A stretch of DNA of 64,000 nt from Macrobrachium rosenbergii (lineage: Eukaryota; Arthropoda; Malacostraca; Decapoda; Palaemonidae): positions 69,597,720 through 69,661,719 of the forward strand of contig NC_089788.1 in NCBI RefSeq assembly GCF_040412425.1, written 5' to 3'. Under the pieces are notes generated by a model. The model did no database searches. It was not told the DNA's origin and saw only the letters and a list, made by a program, of their open reading frames with translations. Made by a program: the position numbers and the translations under genes. Below are positions 48,373 through 61,855 of this stretch, one piece after another (the stretch's first letter is position 1; each line of letters opens with the position of its first letter).

Positions 48373-50929
48373 CTGTAATTTGATTTGTAAGCAGTTAAAA
48401 TTACATATTTGATTCATAAATAAAAAAAATTGAATAATTCCTGTGCAGCATTATAGTGGTCCTGATTGAAGTAGCAGCTAATAGGTGACAAAGCTGAGAG
48501 TGCATTTCATTTACAGTAAGAGAATACTTGCCCATATTTCCAAGGATTGGTCGACAAGTTTTAACCATTCATTACTTTTTATAGGCCCTTGACTCCCTTG
48601 TGCTGCTCTTTCAGACAAATAAATATATACTCTGACACTGTTGTTGTTAGTTTTTCTAGCCTAAAGTGGTTGGGTTAGTATCTTGGGTATACAAGCCAAA
48701 AAATGCTGCTGCAACCATGCCATTCATGCAAGTGCAATACTAATTTGCCAAGGCCATAACTGACCACTAACCTGATGCCTTGAGAAGTTGTATGACAAGC
48801 CAATTTGCTGTTTCATTAAATCATATATGACTTGGAAGCAAGTCCTGGGGTCAAATAATGCTAGTATATTTCAACTAAGATTTTTAAAAAAGTACAGGTA
48901 TTTTAAACCATATGTTTGCAATTCTATGCTTGATTCTACATGAGAAACACCTTACACCTGGGTAAACATTGTGCTGAAAAGCATCTCTACTACAGCTCAT
49001 TTGGTTGATAAGAAAATGGAGTACACTATAGTTAACTTTCTCTGGACTCATTGAAGAAAACTGGTATACTGGTTCTCTTTATCCTAAAGTGAAGCTATTT
49101 GGTAACAGGAACATTAACAGGGCCAAGACTTCTCAATCTTCAAATGAAACCAGTCTGGGTACTCTCTTATCACAAACAGAACTTGCCAATAAGCCTGACA
49201 TAGCCACAATACACATCTATTGTTCCAACAAAACAGCCTGTACCTTATAGCCACAAAACACTGGTTCCTAGATCTCTAATACAGAGCAAAATTATGGAAA
49301 ATGGCATGGTAAATTATTTCCTTACAGCATCTATCAATTTCAACTAAAAACTTAAAATGTGTATAGAAAACACTAGGGCCCAGTTACAAATAATTTTAAC
49401 TTTCAACTGAAATTAATCTCAAGCTTATGCTTCACGAAACAAAAGAGAATTCACAGACGCTAAGCATTCGACTTATAGAATTCCAGCTTATTCTTTGTGC
49501 AAAAAATTTTACATGGAATTTTCAAACCACCACGAAAATTTGCTGAATGGAATTTAATGCATTTAACTGCACGGAATGGCAGCAGAACTGATCTACTTTT
49601 TGGAAACATTACGTGTTCTACAGTATTTAGTAGGAAGTGTTATTTTTACAATCCATTAATAGTTGACAGAATTTACCGACAATTCTACAAACATTACTTG
49701 AAATCTTTAAGACTAAGTTATCAATGGGAAAGATTATATTCTGACTCTGCTGAACCTTTCATTAATCATTTTCACAGAACTGGTAATTCTAAAAATTGTA
49801 CTGCATTTTAACATTAGTATGGAAATAGTCACTAATTTTCTCATATGAAATAAACCATTTCACTCAGAAGATTAATTTTATTTAATATGATTCCTTTCTT
49901 CTACAAAGCCATGTTTTTCTGTCAATGTCATGAGTATTCTCACCCAATGTCTGTAAATTTGATCTTGGCAAAATTTTTTTATCCTAAGGTTTCTGATCAT
50001 TTTTATAAATTAAAGATTTAAAATAATCTAATCCTCAAAGGTTTTCGTAAGGTTATAATTTTTCAGACTAATTCCACGATTTTTTAAAAAATAAACACAA
50101 ACAAGGGATCCTTCAACCCTTGCACAAACAATAATATTTAGTCACACAAGATACATGCAGCTTGAACTCAAAAGCAGACTAGACAATTCAAACTCTCAAA
50201 CCCTCCTGCAGTCTGACACCATTCAATGTGCAGGATGAAGTCTGGTAAACAGAAGAGACATGCAGTGAAAGCTCTGACTATCCCTGCATCCTCCCCCAAC
50301 AAGATAGCCAAATCGGACGTAAGCCACCTTCTACAAACGTGAACCACCATGGCAATTTAGATTCGGCTGTGCAATAAATTCTTCAATTCTTATTCCTTAA
50401 GGCTAAGTTTAAAGATTAATATTACCTACTTTAGCACAAGAATTTTCTCTGTATGATAAGTGGATCCCATGAGACACAAATGCATGTGTGGTGGTAGCAA
50501 TTGCCATCTATTCATCTAAGAGTTCCTGCCTTTTCAACTAAATAATTCAAAACATTCCAAATTAGTTTTTCCTAATCAAAATATCTTCAATCACCAATGC
50601 ATCTACTGAGGACAATTACTGCCTAGTACTTGTCTAGTGGACCTTCATCTGATCAACGCCAAGTATAGTGCATACCACTATATCTTTAGTGAATTTTTCA
50701 TATAAGAGTTGCTTATATTAGTAAACCTAATTATGGTAGCCAAGACAATTACCAAACTCGAATCTTGTAATTACTGCCTAAGGGGTTTAAAAAATTAATT
50801 GCTAATGAAATTACAAAACTATTTCTACCAATCTTGAAAATTTTAAAACACTTCCTACCAGATAAATGAATTGGGGCCATTTTCTGTTGAGTGGAGATTT
50901 GGCAGTTTTATAATCTCTGCATTTTATAA
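48373..50929. other. Intergenic, nothing recognised
   Basis: Unique AT-rich sequence. A 104-codon plus-strand frame at 49497-49811 has plausible composition but no splice or family support. Confidence 0.4.
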
Positions 50930-53445
50930 TTCTAACTTTCTAGGAATGAGCACAGCCTCCATTTTCTCTGAAGTCTCAATCTTCTTTGTCCCTAGTAGTA
51001 CTTCTATCTTCTCCTCTCATCTTCAGGATTCCCAAACTCCCGTAATCTTGACACTTGGGCTTTCTTTGACACTCCAATGACCTTTGTTGATCCCCTGATG
51101 TATTCATTTCTTATCCAATTTCTTCTTGTCATCCCAATCATCAATCTAATCCCCTCCCCATCTAAATTAATTTGCTCTAATTTCTTCGGTGGTGTCACAT
51201 CAACCTCACAAAACACAACAGGTCCTAACGCCACCCTATGTAACCTACAATGGACTTTTTGCACAGCATGCCGGGTCCCCACCCCACAATTCATTCATTT
51301 GCCTTTAATCTGATGGGTAACTGCTCTATTCATTCCACCCACTGCATCTATCACTGGGCCTAAATACTGGAGAGACACTTTCTATGTTCACTTCTCCCAA
51401 CCTAATCATGGCTCGCTGATCATCATCCATTCCATCTGTCATATATTCAGTCTTTGTTCCACTTACTTTCAGCTATTTGCTCTCTAACAGACATCTCCAT
51501 GTACAGTACCTAGCTCTCTAGTTTCTGCACTCAAAATATCAGGGTAGTACGTACAGCAAGTGGGTTCATCCCTTACATCCTTGGATATTACTACAGTATA
51601 TATCTAGCATGACATTAACAAGTAGAGGCACAGTACTCAAAATTTCATTAATTCTCAAATTTTTCTAGTGCTTCTTACTTCCTCAAGCTTCAAACTTCTA
51701 GTCAACATACAACTTTTGTCAAATGCTTTTCTAGGTTGATAAAGCTCTTATAAAGGGCCCTTTGCTGTCACTATACTTGGCACAAGGAGAATATTCCATC
51801 AATTATACCAATTCCAATCTTATTGTCTAGATATGATCCATTAAGTTAATTACCCATCTTTGCATGTCATTCTATCTGAAAATTTGGTATCAAGTTATAT
51901 CTCTATTTTTCTGGCATAGTTTCCTTTTCCATTTTATTCATCAGCTCCCATACTAAATTATATTCCCTCCTTGCCCACTATCTTCCATGCCTCAGCAGTT
52001 CATGTGGTCCAGCTGCTTTACCACTCCATCTTTCTTGGAGCTTCCTTTACTTCTCAACTGACTCATTAACCATTCTAAAATCTAGGCTTAAAACTCTCCT
52101 TATGAATCTAATTCTCCTTATTCAATAGTATTTCAAAATATTCCTTCCCTCTCTTTACTAAACTATGCCCTTTTCTTACTTCAATACTGTTCTGTCCTCT
52201 TTTGACTTCCTTTATGAGGTATGTCCTTTGTCTCTTGCTTTGGCTGGCGTGAAAATCATCACTTTGCCTTCTTTCACTTCTGAATCTTGATACAATTGAT
52301 CATTTGCTTCATCTTTGCTTTTGCTACCATCTTCTTGACTTCCTCATTCCTTTCCCACTCATTCCTTTCCTCGTGGGTTATCTTATCCTTTTCAGTCTCA
52401 TCCTATTTCTCTTTGCTTCCTTCTTTCTTTTGGTAGCATGTAGCACCCCATTAAACCACAAAGTTTACTTATTTCCCATATTTTTCTACTACTTTTTCCC
52501 AAGTTGCCTTTGCAGTGTCAACATAATTTCCCCCGTCTGGTTCCAACATTCATTAATGTAATCTCGTGAACAATCTCTTCCAATATTTTTTCTTTAAAAT
52601 GCCTTCCAAGGTTAGGCTCTCTCAGCTTAAACCAAATGATTTTCTCTGCCCCATGCTTTTTCCTCTTGGGTCCTTTTCTATTCTATGTTGCCAGTTCATA
52701 ATTACTAAATGTTGTGCAATTAAATGGCCACCAGGGGAGGTTTTACAGTCTTTCAGCTCCAAAAAATCTTTTCCTCTGTGTAAGTGATGGTCAATTTGAC
52801 TAGACATGCAGTTCCTTTTGTAAGTGACCATGCTTTCTGGTTGCTTATAAAAGGTGTTCAGCATCCCCATGTCAAACAATACTGCAAAGTCACTTACTCT
52901 TTCACCACCTCATTTTGGTTACTGTAGACATGTACTCCATGGGGTGACCTACGGCATCATTGCTTGACCGACATTCCTGCTTACATCCCCTACAATAATG
53001 GTTCTTTCCTGTGCTTCATTTCATGTTATTTCCTCATTCAAGTCTGTCCAGAAGTTATCTTCCTCCTCTTCAGTAAATCTTATTTCAGGAGAATATGCAC
53101 TCAATGTTACGTGGGTGTTCCTGATACATAGCCTTATCCTCATGTAATCCATTTGGTCTTCCTACTGATCATTTTTTAAGGCCTCCCATTTTTAAGGTCT
53201 CCAGACAGAAATACCAACACCATTCATTCATTCCTCCACTTATGCCCCACTGTACAGTTTATAACTATCTCCCCACTTCCTTTGCATTATTACCCTTCCA
53301 ATGTGTCTCCTGCACCCACATCTACTTCCCACTTTCATCAGATCTGCAATCACACGTCATGCTGCTGTCATTTAAATTTCCAAACCTCATTGATTGAGCT
53401 TGCTAATTCGGCCACACCCACTCAATGCAGTAACCCCTAATGGCC
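50930..53445 (-). pseudogene. LINE (non-LTR retrotransposon) ORF2 remains, endonuclease to RT C-terminus
   Basis: Read on the minus strand, fragments follow the order of a LINE ORF2. An AP-endonuclease-like block near 53400-53200 reads V-Q-E-T-H-W-K-G-N in a broken frame. The segment at 52879-52622 reads LNTFYKQPESMVTYK then SSQIDHHLHR and H-L-I-A-Q-H, a block typical of LINE endonucleases. RT C-terminal blocks near 51470-51320 resemble K-T-x-Y-M and V-x-I-E-S-V-S-S-F, and 51294-51004 reads WIRNEYIRGSTKVIGVSKKA. Frames change several times and stops interrupt it, so it is dead. The endonuclease block resembles proteins often mislabelled craniofacial development protein 2-like. The clade (RTE/CR1-like) is uncertain. 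Confidence 0.8.
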
Positions 53446-53578
53446 ACAGAGCTAAGTCAATTTATGTGTGGGTCATTTCCCGGTAACATCCTTTTATTTC
53501 TAACATTAACTGAACAGTTCATTCATAATTAGTTTTAGCAGACGTTTTATTGGCAGATGCCCTTCCTGACTCTGACCC

Positions 53579-53653
53579 TCCCTATTTATAGGGCTTGGTA
53601 AAACAATCATCACTACTCCCTATTTATAGGGCTTGGTAAAACAATCATCACTA
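53579..53653. repeat. Two copies of a 38-bp unit
   Basis: CCTATTTATAGGGCTTGGTA followed by AAACAATCATCACTA occurs at 53581 and again at 53619. The preceding GATGCCCTTCCTGAC and the CCCTCCCTATTTATA-GGGCTTGG core resemble the core of the 610-bp satellite. The pair lies just upstream (minus-strand sense) of the LINE. Confidence 0.8.
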
Positions 53654-55627
53654 ACAACAATAATGCAGCACTACATACAAACTCTGGGACACAACACTCA
53701 GTTCCCCAGGTAACTCTCTCCTGTACACTTTCACATTTTTATATAAATATTCCACAAGGCTATATGGACCAAACTGTTCAAATGCAAGAACTCCAAACGA
53801 TATAACCTATCTTTAGGGTCTCTTTACATAATCCTTACCTTATGGACATTTTCAGTCGTCTCTTTGTTTCTCTTGGAAACTGTATTCTCATCACTTTAAA
53901 TTTCTTTACAACTAATCTAGTCTTTCTCCAGGAGCTAAAAACAGACAATGAAGCTGTGTTACATTTTAACTACTCTCAACCTTGTCAATATGTTCTAATA
54001 ATTCACTCGTATTGACAAAGCTGCCAACCTACCTAAACCATGACACTAGGCCTACACCATGAAATGAGATTGGAGGATATATCACAAGCCGACTTCTAAA
54101 ATATGCCCTTTGTGTATTTATCCATTCTTTTATTTCAAGTGCACGAATGAAACAATAAACCTGAGATGAGGAGAAGCGTCTGAACCACAAGCTGGTACCA
54201 CCTTTTTGAGTCAAATACAGTACATGCATCATTAAGCATAACAAAATAAATTCTTATGCAAGGTCAAAAGGAAAACTTAATATGCAAAAGGGAAAACTGA
54301 GCCAACTGTTAATACTGTAACGCAAGACCTAACAAAATAACTTTACCATGAATTGTTAATATATGACTATTTTCTTAACTTTTAGACATCTGGGAAAAAC
54401 ATTCAAACATGGCTATCAAAAAAAAACCTTATTAATAAAGTAACTTTGATTATATAAACTACCATCAACACATTCCCCATAAGTGGAAAAAACACATTAA
54501 ACTGACTTTCAGCAAAGAGTTTTCAAAAGTCTGTTCAGATCAGATTTCACATCCACTAAATTTTCACAATGTATAAAAGTAAAAATTACCAAATACTCAA
54601 TAACAATGATCAACTTACATCCACTACAACAACTTTGGGATATTTTACACTGAATAACATGACCTGCTTTATCTTAATGACAGAGAAAAGACTTTCATTT
54701 AACTGTTTTTAATTCTAAGAAATGAAACAAGACTTTCTCCTAAAACAAGCCTAACAGACCAGTTTCCTGTTAATAAAATGAAACTAGACAAGCATTTTCT
54801 CAAGTTAACCAGTATACTGTACACCAAGAATACTCTGCACTTACACAGAAAAATCCAAGTATGAAAGTCTCAAACCGAACCAAATATTCTAAAACATATG
54901 CTTTAAAACCTATAGATTTTTAATGCCTTAAATGAGTGAAAATACTAACCTTGATTTAGCCACCAAACGAAGTAACATGATTTCAATGAAAAGTCTATCA
55001 TAATTCATACCAGTTCACATGGCATAAGCTTAGCTGTATCAGTCAGTGTTCACTTACAGCCTTGACAAAGTAACTGGCAAATACTTGTAAGAATGGCACA
55101 ATTACAACAGCATGTTTTGGCTTAATGTCTACCTAAATAACACCAACAAATTCCAAGCCTGAATTATATAAATGAAAAACTAACCATTGCAATGGCAGAG
55201 CATATGGCTCTGTTTGAAAGCAAACAAGATAACCAAGGACCTTTCCCAATCTCTGGGTAATGGATAAATGGTTAAAACTTGCCAACCACAGCTCAGAAAG
55301 CTCAGTCATCTGCTCCAACAGAAGTCCCAGCTTGATCACCTCGAAACCTCACTACTCCCATGCTCAGTGCCAATGCCATGTTGACTCTGGAATTTTTTTC
55401 TTTCTTTCCACGTCTGAAAAATATACTGTAGATTAATCAGAATGACTACAGGTACTTTTGCTAATGAAATTAAGCAGTTTAAGAATGTACAGTCTACAAT
55501 CATTTGCTGAAAGTTACCTTAGTGTATATCACATTCTCATTCAGCCCCAGAACTACTGTAAAATACTGGTTTCCAGTTTCAATGGTCTAAAAGTTTATCT
55601 GCTGCTTACGAGAGAGAGAGAGAGAAA
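53654..55627. other. Intergenic, nothing recognised
   Basis: AT-rich unique sequence without convincing frames. Confidence 0.4.
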
Positions 55628-55906
55628 GTTAAGTATACCTTAGTTTAACCAGACCACTGAGCTGATTAATAGCTCTCCTAGGGCTGGCCCGAAGGATTAG
55701 ATTTATTTTATGTGGCTAAGAAACAATTGGTTACCTAGCAACAGGACCTACAACTTATTGTGGAATCCGAACCACATTATAGCGAGAAATTAATTTCTAT
55801 CACCAGAAATAAATTTCTCTAATTCTTCATTGGCCAGTCGGAGAATCGAACGCGGGGCCAACAGAGTGCTAGCTGAGAACGGTAACCAGCCGTCCAATGA
55901 GGAACT
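55628..55906 (-). mobile_element. tRNA-derived SINE, apparently full length
   Basis: On the minus strand the element starts near TTCCTCATTGGACGGCTGG and contains a Pol III B-box-like GTTCGATTCTC (55841-55851 on the plus strand as its complement). It then has a ~130-bp body and a 3' part with GGTCTGGTTAAAC. A short hairpin AGAGCTATTAATCAGCTC lies near the 3' end. The flanks share AGAGAGAAA (about 55619-55627 and 55909-55917), a possible target duplication, though both lie in GA-rich DNA. The A box is weak. The 3' end matches the fragment at 26410-26482. Confidence 0.75.
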
Positions 55907-58900
55907 AAGAGAGAGAAACTACAGGTACTCTAAAAGCAACTACACCAAGAAAATTTAGTACATACATTCACATCTTTTCAAACATTCTCTGCAATTCATG
56001 GGACTCATGGCTTAAGATTTTACTTAAAGATAAGTTTCTAGAGGGCTTCCTGAGAAATGTGACAAAAAAATACTTAACATTCTCTATTTTAATTACACAT
56101 TGAAAATTTTATAACTGTCAACACACTTCATATCACTGTAATATGTATCATCAAAAACAAGTTATGTTTTACAAACTTATGACCTTCTATTACAGAGACA
56201 GGGTAAGAATTATTATGTACAATAATTGAATCTCTGCAAATTTTAACCATACAAAATACACTGCTTACTTCAAGGTACTGCTAGTAGGGAATTACAGCCA
56301 TCTAGAAATTTATCCAAGCATATGACAAACTCAAATCTCAAATTATTTAGTAATAACAATCTGTTCCAAAACCTGATTTGAAGGCTCAAAAATTATGAAA
56401 AGGCCGACAAATATGAATCCACAAGAAAACTTTTAAGTGAAAATGAACCACTTCAAAAACCTTGCAATCTCACCCCTTATTCAAAAAATTATTCCATACA
56501 ATAATAAAGACCAAACTGTAAAATTAATTTAAGGCTTGTCAAAACCTAAGTATGAATGAATTCTCATTAGAATATTAACAATGTTCACATGCTGTTTACA
56601 CCTTAGAATAATCACTGATCATAGACATTTTACAATTAAAGTTTACATGGCAACTTCAAATATCCAAAGTACTTGTGCCCCTGCTGATATGGAATCAGAA
56701 TTTGGTAACTAAAAGCTGTTCTTAAATCCCTTCTATAAAATAGTGGGTATGATTAACAACCTAACCAAAAACTTCTCAGCATCAAGAGTAATCAGATACA
56801 TTGCACAAAAATTAATTTCAATTAAAGGAAAAGTATAGTGACAGCAAATGTGAATTACTGTACCATGATTTAAACTGAAGTTAGTCCATAACATAATTGT
56901 TGATACAACAAGTGTTTCAATCTCATTACAGAACATGTTTCAGTAATCCTACCTCCAAAACCCTTTGCTAGACTTTAAGCAAGCAGTCGATGCAAAGTAC
57001 TAAGTTTGTTCATCACACAAATTTCATTTACATTTTTAACTTAAAACATCCTTTTTATACAAACCCATCAATCATACCAAGCTCTCATTGTGGTTTGTGC
57101 AATTTTCCCAGGTACTTTCTCATCCTGTACACGTAAGAAAAGACCCACTGCCTAAGGTGACTGACAACCCATACAAACACTGGAGCCATCAGCAGGAATC
57201 TTTCCTCCTTCATTATTCACATACAATGGATGTGAAACAGCTAACTAATCTGCTAGAGGTGAGCACTAAAAGAGTTTGTATTACATATCTCGTATGCCAC
57301 ACATCTATATGTTTCAAAAACCATCAGTCATACTGAGCCCAAATCATAACTTACAAGGGAAGCAGAGAAAATGACCAATCCCAGATTCATCTATGCACGC
57401 AACAGGATCCAGTAAAGCTCTAGGAGACAAGCGCACTGGAGTAACCCTTGACATCTACAAAAAAATCTCATCTAGTAGCTGAGAAACAAAGCTCTCCAAA
57501 ATAAAACAAGCAGTATAAGCAGAAGCTGAAGGTTCTCAAAGGGCATAGGTATAAGCACGTACAAGAAGAATAGTGAGGCTGATCATCAAAGCAACTGGTA
57601 GCACCATGGACGAGCAGTCAAGAGACACAAACAAGAGAGCTAGACAATAGAGAAACTGCCATGCTAGATGAGAGATGATCCTTCAATTTCACAACCAAAA
57701 GGACGGAGGCACAACAAGAAGCAGGAGTGTCCAGAACCCAGCAAACAAAGTCCGGGCAAACCTTGTCGAGCTGTGCGCAATAGCTTACACACTATTCCTA
57801 CTTCTGGGTCAAGGGTGCACTAGTACTGTATCACCTTAGGCTGCTTTCTGTTGCTGGGGAAAATCAAGGACTGTGTGATTGATGGGCTATGAAAATATCT
57901 TGTTTAAAAAGCTTCAAAGTGCATACCTAAAGGAGAAATGACATCCAAAAGTTTTACAATACATTAAAAGTCCCAGGCTAAAATACAGCTACAACAGCAG
58001 CTTAAAAGAACCTGCTGCTCAACTTCATCAAAAGCAGTGATTTAACACAATTATCAATTTCATTTCTCTATTGATATTCACTTGCAGTTGTTGCAATAAT
58101 AATAATCATCATCATACAAACCATTACAAAACATGCCACTGACCAGCCAATGTGCAAATTCCTGGGATTCTTAAAATTCTACTACATCAATGTTACATAA
58201 TGGATGGAGATAGGGAACATTCGAATTAGTAAAGTTTAGTAGGGATAAAATCCCTTTAGGATTGAGGCATCCTAAATGCTCTGTAATCTCTACTTTTTTA
58301 TGGGAACTACACCACCAATTGCTGAATACATTAACTAGAAAGTCATGTCTATAAATCAAAGTTACAAACCAGTTTGTCAATTTCATACCCTTATTCATTG
58401 CAGAGTATGGTTATTAAATTAAAAGCAGCAGTCCAAAGACAACTTATATAGAATTATTATTAGAGCATAAAATTACTGAAGCCAATTCAAAGGTGATAAT
58501 ACAAAATATCTATGGCAACAGTAAACATTACACGATTTTTTTAGGATTTTGTATTTACAATTACCAAGAGCAGCCAGTTACCATTAACTTCTTGTTAAAA
58601 AACTAAAATACAAGTAAACCATTTCAATACTATCATGACCTACTTTAAAAGTTGATTAAAATAACCCAAAATGCAGCTTAAAGTATGCATTAGCCTTGTC
58701 AGCTTCTTAAGAGCCTGAATTTTGTACGTCATATCACATTCTGTGTGAGGCACTCAAGAAAAAAACAAAGCAAAGTTTTGAAAATGTCAAAATTTTAACC
58801 CTTTAACAGATTCAAACTTATTTCAAAATGCAGACTGCAAGTATGGGGAAAAATCCTTGGGGGGGGGAAACTTTCTACCATAAAAAATAAAGTTATTTTT

Positions 58901-60676
58901 GTTTAAAATAAGCAAAACTGCATACAATTTTCCACCACTAAAACTGGCACTTTGGTTTGTTTCTTGGGGCCTCACATACACAGCTAAACTATTTTGTAAT
59001 AAAAACACCTTAAAAACTCACTTCAACATCTTTAAATCGTAAATTAATGTTTAAGGGATAAGCACAATATACACAGTGTATTCTGCACCTTTAGAATTGC
59101 TTCAATGCTTAAGTTTTAATCATGTGATTTGCATACTATCCTGTCAGTGCTACAAACACAATTCTCACCTAGTGCCAAAAGTGTTATGTCACTATGTGGT
59201 AGTGGTTTTATAAAAAAAAAAAAAAAAATAGTGAGGCCTATTATAACCATGACCCATTCACATAGTGCTGTCAAAAAACTGGGATTGGATCCACTCCTAT
59301 CTGATATCATTAAGATTCCAAAGCATATGTCATTAACCTAATGGAAAATCTACATTTAAACTTTTGGTGGCCTAACCTAAACTGTGCTCAAGATTCTACT
59401 TTATAATTGGCAATTGTTCTTATCAGTTATGAACTGACTACTATCTATACAAACTACAACATTCTTTTAAGGTATACCAAATCTTAATCCCTGCCACTAA
59501 GATCAGACTACCCCAACCATACCTCTACTGAATCTTTATGTACGACATTCAAGGATTTCTCATTTTGCGACACCAATTCTTTTCTTGTGTTCACAGATGT
59601 TTCACTGCAAATCCCTATGTAAGTACGTAGTTTTGATATTTTATCATTCACTAACTTGTAACCAAAGCAGGCTGTATGTGCACAAAGACCACTGTTCAAC
59701 TAGCAAATTGAAATCATACAAAAATTTCAGTTCAATGGTTGTACAGTATTTTTAATGCGGGTTTTTTTTTTTTTTTTTTTAAACAGCACACATTCTCCAG
59801 CGCAGAGATGCCTGTGAACCAGATTCCCATGGGATATCTAAAACGGTCTAGGATACATATTACCTTTCCATAGGTTTTTAATTTATACAGCACTTTTTAT
59901 TGTTTAGTGTATAAACAATACGGTAGCCAAATTGTGGAGAGGTTGTAGTATATCAACTTCTAAGAAATTACAAAAGGAACTGTCTTGCCACATTTGTCAT
60001 GACAGTGGCATTTACTATTCAACAATCTTTACTGTCACACTGCTAGATAATCAGACCTTTTATTGCATTTTCAAAACAAATTTAAAGGTTAGGTGGTTAG
60101 CTATAACATGTGTTTTTACACTACATTTACTTTCCTAAGTTTAAGTACATCTGAATCTGCACTTCCACAAAAGTGATGTGCTTACCCATTAATATTCTAA
60201 GTAAAACCAGACTGACTTTACTAGATTTTTAGTTGCATGCTCAGTTTCTTTACTACTGTGGAAATACCACATATAAACTCATTTTTTACCATCGTGCTTT
60301 TTACAAAGACTTTCCTCCTATCTTACAACTGACCGACCAAAAACTATGGAGTGCTAGCTCACAACTTACCATCCACATTTTGTCTTGACCAAAAGCACAA
60401 AACCATTTCAAAAACCACCCAATTCCCATATTAAGCATTAAAACCACGCCTATAATGTATTTAAAAGATGAAAAATTGTATAGAAAGATATGAAAAATTA
60501 CCAAGGAGGTGAGCAGGTTGGAGGGGGGAGGCAGCAGTGGTAGAAATTTCATCCCCGGCATTAATCATTTTCTGGGATAGGTTTTTCTATAATTGATACC
60601 CAAAATCACTGAGATAACATAAAACTGAAAATATAGTTATATACGGTACTGAAGACTTCGTATGGCGTCACAAATT
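55907..60676. other. 4.8 kb without a supported gene
   Basis: Mostly AT-rich unique sequence. 57370-57830 is noticeably purine-rich and less AT-rich, perhaps an old repeat. T/A homopolymers occur at 59212-59228 and 59761-59780. If the exon at 60834 is real, part of this could be its 3' untranslated region, but I see no proof. Confidence 0.35.
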
Positions 60677-60834
60677 TCAATTTGTAAGTCGGATGAAGAC
60701 TGCACTAACGTCACAGTCAAACTTGTATGCTGCCTCCAATATCTGATATTTGTCATCTTCAATGTAGCCTAGTCCAATGATGGCTTGTTTGGTTACAATC
60801 CTCTTCACATGCAGCCATTACGATGAAAGTATTC
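60677..60834 (-). CDS. Possible terminal exon on the minus strand
   Basis: On the minus strand a good 3' splice site (GGTTTCTGTTATTTTCAG) precedes position 60834. Two frames deserve notice. One stops after nine codons (EYFHRNGCM, stop at 60805-60807). Another is open for 47 codons, 60817-60677 (VTKQAIIGLGYIEDDKYQIL then EAAYKFDCDVSA), and looks protein-like, but an in-frame TAA lies just before it. I cannot tell which is coding, and recognise neither. A strong donor lies upstream at 61571. Confidence 0.3.
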
Positions 60835-60837
60835 CTG

Positions 60838-61556
60838 AAAATAACAGAAACCAGAATTAACACATAGGCCTAACTCTCAGCTTGGCAGAACAATGATTAA
60901 TTTCTTTTATGAAAGTCCACCATATATCTTCTTTTCTAGCAGTAATCGAGGCAAACTTAGGTAGTCATTGCCTGTCTGTCTACTGTCTAAATCATCATAA
61001 AAGATTATATCCATTCTAAATAGGAAAGCTTATCATTGTCATATCTGTACTGCATAAACAAAGTAACTAGGGAAGCTAATCAAAATGTTGCATGACATAT
61101 AATAACATATAACACAGAATTAAACATGCTGTACAGAAATTGGCATTATACTAAGTCTTGTGCTATTTACTTAACCGATGTAGTCAACCAAAAACCCTAC
61201 TGATCAAAATAAGTACGAAGACAATAAACACAAAAATTAAATTAGGAAGGAAGACAATAAACACAAAAATGAAATTAGGAAGGGAATTCATATTTCTGTA
61301 ACCCCTAACCAAGCAAACATTTTATAGACTGACTCCCAATCCGGCATGCAAAAATTTGCCAGGATGTAACAGTAAGCAGTTTCTCATAATAAAATTAAGG
61401 AAAAACAGAACATTCCTCAAACCTCTGATGGGTTTCATGTAACCAAGTAGTTATAATTTCATAATTACCAGCTAAAGGGAAGCACTAAAATTTTAAAAAC
61501 CCTACTATGGACATTCAGTCGACCCTGTTACACATGATCACTGGCTATATATTTTT
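60838..61556. other. AT-rich DNA, possible intron of the minus-strand exon
   Basis: No coding signal. GGAAGACAATAAACACAAAA with its flanks is tandemly duplicated at about 61217-61283. Confidence 0.4.
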
Positions 61557-61564
61557 ATACATGA

Positions 61565-61573
61565 ACTTACCTG
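61565..61573 (-). promoter_or_regulatory. Strong antisense 5' splice site at the DIRS-like end
   Basis: Read on the minus strand the sequence is ACAACAG|GTAAGTTCAT, a near-consensus donor. It faces the candidate acceptor at 60835-60837, about 735 bp away. Confidence 0.4.
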
Positions 61574-61855
61574 TTGTTTACATATAGCTGTAATTCTCGA
61601 TCTCGACAGAAAATTCAAAACTGGCGGTCCCGCTAATATATGGTCAGGTGATACGACTACCCCGCCCTCTACCGGGGTACCTGGATCCATTTCCATCAAC
61701 AACTAATCATATTTTCTCTGTCGGGGCCGGCGACTAGTCGTCTGCTCCTCTTCAGGAAATTCATCGGTGCTTTTTCGTTTCTTCTTTGGTGAAGTACCCA
61801 CTTTTGTTGACGGTTCTGGCTTGTTTTTTGGCTTTGGTTGAGATTTTTTCTAGTT

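Noticed and set aside
49497..49811. 104-codon plus-strand frame
   Set aside because: Plausible composition but no splice signals, poly(A) signal or recognisable family.
55835..55906. Possible tRNA gene
   Set aside because: Only a B-box-like motif is good; the cloverleaf does not form convincingly and the sequence continues into a SINE body.
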